Below are positions 13,496 through 17,793 of a DNA stretch of 17,793 nucleotides, piece after piece. The notes under the pieces were generated by a model. It ran no database searches. It saw nothing but the letters and a program-made list of their open reading frames with translations, and was not told where the DNA came from. Each line of letters begins with the position of its first letter. Position 1 is the stretch's first letter. The translations under genes and the position numbers were made by a program. Source of the DNA: an uncultured Oscillospiraceae bacterium (GTDB lineage: Bacteria; Bacillota; Clostridia; Oscillospirales; Oscillospiraceae); the NCBI GenBank assembly GCA_947628265.1, contig CANQZF010000012.1:1-17793 (forward strand), written 5' to 3'.

Positions 13496-14532
13496 GACAG
13501 CACCTCCCTCAAAGCGGCCAAAAGCCGGTCGTTTTCCTCCCTTGTTCGGACGGCCACGCGGTAATATCCCCGGTCAAGTCCTACAAAGTTGGAGCAGTCC
13601 CGGACAGCGATCCCCCGCTGCGCGAGGGGGGTCAAAAGCTCCGCATCGGAGTAAAGAAGCAGGAAATTTGCCTCCCCGGGATAGACCGTGAGGCCCAATT
13701 CCTGAAGCCCCGCGAAAAGCCGCTCCCGCTCCGCTGTAATCTCCTTAACTGAGGCGCGCAGCCACTCCCCGCACCCCATGGCGGCCACCCCGGCCATCTG
13801 GGCCGGGACGGAGACGTTCCAGCACTGACCGCGCCTACTTATCCGTTCCAGGAGCCCCGCGTCGGAGGACAGCATATACCCCAGCCGCGCGCCGGGGATG
13901 GCGAAGCTCTTGGTGGGGGAGCGCAGGACGGCGACGTTGGGAAACTCCGCCAGGAGGGAGGGAATACCGTATCTCCCGGGGCGGCCCGTGAGATCGAGAA
14001 AGCAGAGGTCCAAAAGAAGCCGGACGCCGGTTTCGGCGATGGCCCGGATGAGCTCCGGCTCCACGGTGACCCCCGTGGGATTTGCCGGGGAGCAGACAAA
14101 GACGGCGCAATACCGGGAGAGGTCCCTTTTGAGGATGTCCCCGGTGAGGCGAAAGCCGTTTTCCCCTGTGAGGACGTGGTATTCGACGCCCCTCCCGGCG
14201 GCCTTGAGGGCGGATGCGTACTCGGAGAAGGCGGGGGCCACGATGAGCGCGGGCCCACCCTCCGGGAGCGCGGCGGCGTACTGGTAGAGAAGCTCCGACG
14301 CCCCGGCCCCGCAGAGGATGGAGCCCTCCGGCACGCCCTCAAATTTCCCGATGGCCGCCCGGAGCTCCCGGCAGTAGGGGTCGGGGTAGAAAACGCATTT
14401 CTCCACCGACGCCAAAAGCGCCCGGCGTACCGGCTCCGGCATCCTCCGGGGATTGAGGCTTGCGGAGAAGTCCGCCTCCGGCGCCGCGTCGTAGATGTCA
14501 CCCCCGTGGGGATTTTGCCCTGTCAGATACAT
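13492..14532 (-). CDS. cobD: L-threonine-O-3-phosphate decarboxylase (CobD type)
   Basis: CobD makes (R)-1-aminopropan-2-ol phosphate from threonine phosphate, the linker that CbiB attaches to cobyric acid. The 346-residue fold-type I PLP enzyme has the HGG near the start (NPHGGDIYD, 7-14), the SLNP motif (25-28), NPTG (151-154), a PLP-ring aspartate Asp175 in LLLDLCF and the Schiff-base lysine Lys208 in SPTKSFAIPGARLGY. The fold is shared with histidinol-phosphate aminotransferase, so sequence alone could mislead. The position between cbiB and cbiP in a cobalamin operon decides for CobD. It overlaps cbiB by 10 bases and cbiP by four. Confidence 0.9.
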   Translation of the reverse strand: MYLTGQNPHGGDIYDAAPEADFSASLNPRRMPEPVRRALLASVEKCVFYPDPYCRELRAAIGKFEGVPEGSILCGAGASELLYQYAAALPEGGPALIVAPAFSEYASALKAAGRGVEYHVLTGENGFRLTGDILKRDLSRYCAVFVCSPANPTGVTVEPELIRAIAETGVRLLLDLCFLDLTGRPGRYGIPSLLAEFPNVAVLRSPTKSFAIPGARLGYMLSSDAGLLERISRRGQCWNVSVPAQMAGVAAMGCGEWLRASVKEITAERERLFAGLQELGLTVYPGEANFLLLYSDAELLTPLAQRGIAVRDCSNFVGLDRGYYRVAVRTREENDRLLAALREVLS

Positions 14533-15491
14533 AAAATCATCATCCCCCGAAGAAGTAGGATCAAAAGGAGCATGGCGAAGGACGCCAGGTACATGAGCCG
14601 CCCAGCCCGTTCGATGTCCCGGGGCTCGATTGCCCGCACCGGGTCGCCAATGAATTCCTTTTTGTGGAGGACGCCGCCGTAATAGGCGTCCCCCGCCAGT
14701 CTGAGCCCCAACGCCCCGGCGCAGACGGACTCCGTCTGGGCGGAGTTGGGGCTTTCGTGCTTGTGCCTGTCCCGCCTGAATATCCGATAGGCGTTTTTCC
14801 CGTCCAGCCCCAGAAGGGGGCAGACCAGGATCATGAGGAGGGCCGAGAGGCGCGAGGGGAGAAAGTTCACTATATCGTCCAGCTTCGCGGCGGCCCGCCC
14901 GTAGAGTAGGTATTTTTCGTTCTTATACCCGATCATGGAGTCCATGGTGTTGACAGCCTTATAGAAAAAGCCCCCTGCTGCCCCGAAAAGCCCCATCCAG
15001 AAAAGCGGCGCGATGACCCCGTCGGAGGTGTTCTCCGCCACGGTCTCCACGGCGGCGCGGCAAATGCCGTCCCGGTCCAGCTTATCCGTGTCCCGCCCCA
15101 CGATCATGGAGACGGCCCTCCGGGCGCCTTCAATATCGCCCGCGTCCAAGGCTGTTTGAACGGCGCGGCTCTCCCGGACAAGGTCCCGGGCGGCCACCAG
15201 CTGCCAGCACATGACGCTTTCCAGGGCCAGATAGAGGTATGGGCTTATTTTCCACGCCAAAATAAGCAGAGCGGCGGGCAGGAGGGTGCTGAGCCCCGCC
15301 ACAATAACGACGGTGAGGACCCCGCGTGTAAGATCGCCCTCATTTCCCCTACGGAGGTGTTTTTCAATGAGGGAGATGAGCTTTCCAATCCCCACCACGG
15401 GGTGGGGGAGGGAGCGGGGATCGCCCACAAAGAAGTCCACGGTAAAGCCAATGAGCAGCGCCAGGGACTGCCAAAACAGGAACTCACCCAT
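14523..15491 (-). CDS. cbiB: Adenosylcobinamide-phosphate synthase
   Basis: CbiB joins adenosylcobyric acid to aminopropanol phosphate (the CobD product) at the membrane. The 322-residue protein has an N-terminal membrane helix, then DFFVGDPRSLPHPVVGIG (19-36), VETVAENTSDG (148-158), NTMDSMIGYKNEKY (181-194) and a second helix group around 52-92; a last hydrophobic helix ends the protein. These are the usual CbiB/CobD(Pseudomonas) landmarks and all are intact. Its start overlaps the cbiC stop by eight bases, and it directly precedes cobD, whose product it uses. Confidence 0.95.
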   Translation of the reverse strand: MGEFLFWQSLALLIGFTVDFFVGDPRSLPHPVVGIGKLISLIEKHLRRGNEGDLTRGVLTVVIVAGLSTLLPAALLILAWKISPYLYLALESVMCWQLVAARDLVRESRAVQTALDAGDIEGARRAVSMIVGRDTDKLDRDGICRAAVETVAENTSDGVIAPLFWMGLFGAAGGFFYKAVNTMDSMIGYKNEKYLLYGRAAAKLDDIVNFLPSRLSALLMILVCPLLGLDGKNAYRIFRRDRHKHESPNSAQTESVCAGALGLRLAGDAYYGGVLHKKEFIGDPVRAIEPRDIERAGRLMYLASFAMLLLILLLRGMMILCI

Positions 15492-16119
15492 TCCCGCCGC
15501 CTCCGCGCGTCAGGGTGTACATCAGCGCGTTTACGATGGCCGCCGCCACGTTGGAGCCGCCCTTTCGGCCCTTTGCCACGATGTGTGGAGCGGCGGAGGT
15601 CAAAATGGCCTCCTTGGCCTCCAGAATATTCACAAAGCCCACGGGCACGCCGATGATGAGCTCCGGGGAGACCCGCCCCGCGTCCATGAGCTCCCGGAGG
15701 GTCAAAAGCGCCGTGGGGGCGTTGCCCAGCGCGAAGATAAGGGGGCGATTTAAACCGGCGGCCCGCTCCATGGACGCGGCGGCCCGGGTGACGCCCCGGC
15801 TTTTCGCCTCCACCGCCACCTCCGGGTCGGACATGAAGCAGAATATCTCGCAGCCCAGCTTTGCGGCGGCGGCCTTGTTGATACCGGCCTTCGCCATCTG
15901 GGTGTCCGTCACGATGGCGCATCCGGAGCTGAGCGCCTTAAGGCCCCGCTCCACGGCGTCCGGGGAGAAGACCAGGTTTTCGGCGTAGTCAAAGTCCGCC
16001 GTGCAGTGGATGACCCGCTTGACGATGGGCTTTATTTCCGGGGACAGCGGGGCGGTCAGCTCCTTTTCGATGAGCTCCATGCTTTTTGCCTCAATGGCCA
16101 TGGGTTCGGTTATAAGCAT
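15484..16119 (-). CDS. cbiC: Cobalt-precorrin-8 methylmutase
   Basis: CbiC moves the C-11 methyl group to C-12, turning (cobalt-)precorrin-8 into (cobyrinic or) hydrogenobyrinic acid. The 211-residue protein is of normal length. The catalytic histidine is His38 in RVIHCTADFDYA. GNAPTAL (132-138), GVPVGFVN (157-164) and KGRKGGSNVAAA (183-194) shape the active site. Neighbours with cbi names point to the anaerobic, early-cobalt route, as expected for a Clostridia. GGAGA precedes the ATG, and the start overlaps the end of cbiA by 10 bases. Confidence 0.95.
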   Translation of the reverse strand: MLITEPMAIEAKSMELIEKELTAPLSPEIKPIVKRVIHCTADFDYAENLVFSPDAVERGLKALSSGCAIVTDTQMAKAGINKAAAAKLGCEIFCFMSDPEVAVEAKSRGVTRAAASMERAAGLNRPLIFALGNAPTALLTLRELMDAGRVSPELIIGVPVGFVNILEAKEAILTSAAPHIVAKGRKGGSNVAAAIVNALMYTLTRGGGGNG

Positions 16120-17468
16120 TTTTGTCTCTCCTTAAATGCAATACACTTTCGAAGAAAGCACTCCGCCGCCGGGACGCGGGCGGGCAGGTAGAGATGGGGG
16201 TACCCGGCGTAGAGGGTGTCCGTGTAGACGCAACAGTCCCACTCGTTGCCGTTCGTCTTCCTGGCGGTGAAGCCCGCGCCCCGCGCGGTGCTGTCGTAGT
16301 AGTGAAACTCGTGGGCCGGGAGGGTGATGCCCGCGTCCCCGAAAAGCCCCGGGGTCTTTGCCGTCAGGGTCACGTAGCCGAAACGGACAAGATGCCCGGT
16401 GTTGGCGCTCTCGTGGGGCAGGACCCCGCACATCTTATGGCCGTCAAGGGCCGGTCCCAGGTACTGAAACCCTCCGCACTCGGCGATCGTAGGCATCCCG
16501 GAGGCCACGGCGTCCCGGACGCTCCCGGCGGCGCGGCGGTTTTTCGAAAGCGCCTCGGCGTAGAGCTCCGGGTAGCCGCCGGGGAGGTAGAGCCCGGTTG
16601 CCCCCTCCGGCACCGGCTCGTCCCGGAGCGGGGAGAAGAAGCGTATCTCCGCCCCCAGCACCTCAAAGAGCCGCAGGGTGTCCTCGTAGAGAAAGGAGAA
16701 GGCCGCGTCCCTGGCGACAGCGAGGGTGACGGGCGGGAGCTTCGGGACCTGTGCGGGCTGAAAGGCAAGCTCCGGCGCGGTCCTCCCCAGAGCCAAAATC
16801 CCCTCAAGGTCCAGCGTCTCCCGGCAGAGCTCCCCCAGCCGCCGGAGCTTTTCACCAAAATCCGAAAGCTCCTCCGGCGTCACCAGCCCCAAATGCCGGG
16901 AGCCTAAAATACATTCCTCCGGCAGCCTCGGGATGTACCCCAGGGGCGCGATTTTGCCCCCAAACCGGCGGCAAATGAGGGATTTGAGGTTCTCATAGGT
17001 CCCGGGGGTGACGCTATTCAGGATGATCCCCCGGATATTGCCGTCGGGCACAAAGTTTAAAAATCCCTCCAAAACCGCCAATACAGAGGTGGAAGCGCCC
17101 CTGGCGTTCACCACCAAAACCACGGGGGAGCGGGTAGCCCGGGCGACGGTATAGGCGCTATGGTCCGTGCCGCTCTCGCCCGCGCCGTCAAAATAGCCCA
17201 TGGCCCCCTCGATGAGGGTCAGCTCGGCCCCGGCATGGGCGGCCAGGGTGGAACGCAGAAGCTCCCCGCCGCAGAAAAAGGGGTCCAGATTGCCGGAGGG
17301 GACCCCCAGGACGGCCCGGTGGAACATGGGGTCGATGTAGTCCGGCCCGCACTTGAGGGCCGAGACGCCGGCGCCCCGCGCCTTCAAAAGCCGCAGCAGG
17401 GCGCAGACGACCGTGGTCTTCCCGCAGCCGCTCCCGGTCCCGGCGATGAGCACTCTAGGACAGTCCAT
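16110..17468 (-). CDS. cbiA: Cobyrinate a,c-diamide synthase
   Basis: CbiA amidates the a and c carboxylates of cobyrinic acid using glutamine and ATP; its product is the substrate for adenosylation and then for CbiP. The 452-residue protein has the ATP site GTGSGCGKTT (10-19), KCGPDYIDPMFH (39-50) and GAMGYFDG (88-95). The glutaminase domain has Cys331 in AECGGFQYLG, and the likely His425 in GYPHLYL. The region AHEFHYYD (385-392) is also typical. A TTG one codon upstream is possible, but GGAAGGAG lies at seven bases from the ATG, so the ATG at 17468 is preferred. That gives a one-base TGATG overlap with the gene upstream. Confidence 0.94.
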   Translation of the reverse strand: MDCPRVLIAGTGSGCGKTTVVCALLRLLKARGAGVSALKCGPDYIDPMFHRAVLGVPSGNLDPFFCGGELLRSTLAAHAGAELTLIEGAMGYFDGAGESGTDHSAYTVARATRSPVVLVVNARGASTSVLAVLEGFLNFVPDGNIRGIILNSVTPGTYENLKSLICRRFGGKIAPLGYIPRLPEECILGSRHLGLVTPEELSDFGEKLRRLGELCRETLDLEGILALGRTAPELAFQPAQVPKLPPVTLAVARDAAFSFLYEDTLRLFEVLGAEIRFFSPLRDEPVPEGATGLYLPGGYPELYAEALSKNRRAAGSVRDAVASGMPTIAECGGFQYLGPALDGHKMCGVLPHESANTGHLVRFGYVTLTAKTPGLFGDAGITLPAHEFHYYDSTARGAGFTARKTNGNEWDCCVYTDTLYAGYPHLYLPARVPAAECFLRKCIAFKERQKCL

Positions 17469-17793
17469 CAAAGCACTCCTTCCAAACCCGTCAAAACGGG
17501 TTTTCCACGCTCCTTGGCGTACGCCAAAAGCCCAAGGTTCCAGGGACTTTGAAAGCCCGCGTCGAGAATAAACTCGGCTTTGTCCAAAAGCGCCTCCGCC
17601 TCCAAAAGCCGCGCTTGGGAAACAGGCTCGAAGGCCCCGCTGACCACCACTTTGGAGGCCAGCGCCTCCGCCACGGGCAGATCCACGTCGTTTTCCGCCA
17701 AGATCCCGGCGGCGAAGGGGACCCCCGCCTTCTGGAGCCCCCGGTAGAGGGAGATCCCCCGCCGCCGCCCAGAACGAAGATCCGGGGCTCGCC
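17468..17793 (-). CDS. Partial FecE/BtuD-type ABC ATPase C-terminal domain, apparent frameshift
   Basis: Only the C-terminal end is inside the window, and its start is beyond the right edge. The readable part, from GISLYRGLQKAGVPFAAG through ILAENDVDLPVAEALA, SGAFEPVSQ and FQSPWNLGLLAYAKERGKP, resembles the accessory domain found behind the nucleotide-binding domain in clostridial Fe-siderophore/cobalamin ABC ATPases (general form GGGGSG-x-x-L-x-R-x-L, AGVL-x-x-x-D, F-P-I, N-L). The segment PRIFVLGGGGG expected just before GISLYRGL is encoded, but in another frame; the frames meet at a run of five C (17756-17760, + strand). One extra base there would restore the protein. This is either a real frameshift or a read error. 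It overlaps cbiA by one base, which suits a corrinoid-uptake or cobalt-related transporter in the operon. Confidence in the family is moderate. Confidence 0.5.
   Translation of the reverse strand, partial: RAPDLRSGRRRGISLYRGLQKAGVPFAAGILAENDVDLPVAEALASKVVVSGAFEPVSQARLLEAEALLDKAEFILDAGFQSPWNLGLLAYAKERGKPVLTGLEGVL

Noticed and set aside
13492..14532. Histidinol-phosphate aminotransferase (hisC)
   Set aside because: The fold is the same, but the gene is locked by overlaps between cbiB and cbiP, and no histidine gene is near, so CobD is the better call.
1..17793. Mobile element, phage or defence island
   Set aside because: No transposase, integrase, tRNA-flanking repeat, toxin-antitoxin pair or phage gene was recognised. 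All genes are ordinary chromosomal functions.

Overview
The window looks like a chromosome segment of a GC-rich, Gram-positive anaerobe of the class Clostridia, probably an Oscillospiraceae-type gut bacterium. The signs are an S-layer (SLH-anchored) surface protein, strong AGGAGG-type ribosome binding sites with some TTG and GTG starts, well-formed sigma-A promoters, a CrtO-family/UgtP-family glycolipid cassette and a tightly overlapping cobalamin operon. The assignment is an inference from gene content; the window has no 16S rRNA.

Layout. 1-142: a terminator and a small GC-rich palindrome. 143-2680 (-): a secreted beta-helix protein ending in three SLH repeats, with its own promoter and a TTG start. 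2840-4195 (-): a MATE multidrug/metabolite exporter. It is divergent from a four-gene + strand operon (4388-7131): a MarR-type regulator, a CrtO-family membrane acyltransferase, an UgtP/MGDG-synthase-like lipid glycosyltransferase and a PAP2/Aur1-like membrane phosphatase or transferase. These genes overlap one another and read as a regulated glycolipid-modifying unit. Five bases after the last stop lies a 98-nt RNA that closely resembles 5S rRNA in helix I and the helix IV/V arm but has a drastically shortened helix II/III arm. It is followed by a strong terminator. This is the most unusual item in the window.

7360-9357 (-): an orphan ATP-grasp ligase and an upstream Fes/esterase-D-like alpha/beta hydrolase, probably one transcript. 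Their promoter is divergent from that of the pyrimidine-nucleoside salvage operon deoC-udp-cdd (9586-11467, +). Between the two promoters lies a perfect 3 x 16-bp tandem repeat. A bidirectional terminator at 11499-11530 ends both the salvage operon and the converging cobalamin operon.

11532-17793 (-): in transcription order, the C-terminal part of a FecE/BtuD-type ABC ATPase (cut by the window edge, with an apparent frameshift), cbiA, cbiC, cbiB, cobD, cbiP and the cobinamide/cobalamin adenosyltransferase. Every gene overlaps the next by 1-10 bases, so the block is one polycistron for the middle and late steps of adenosylcobalamin synthesis. Its promoter, any cobalamin riboswitch and the other cbi genes must lie beyond the right edge.
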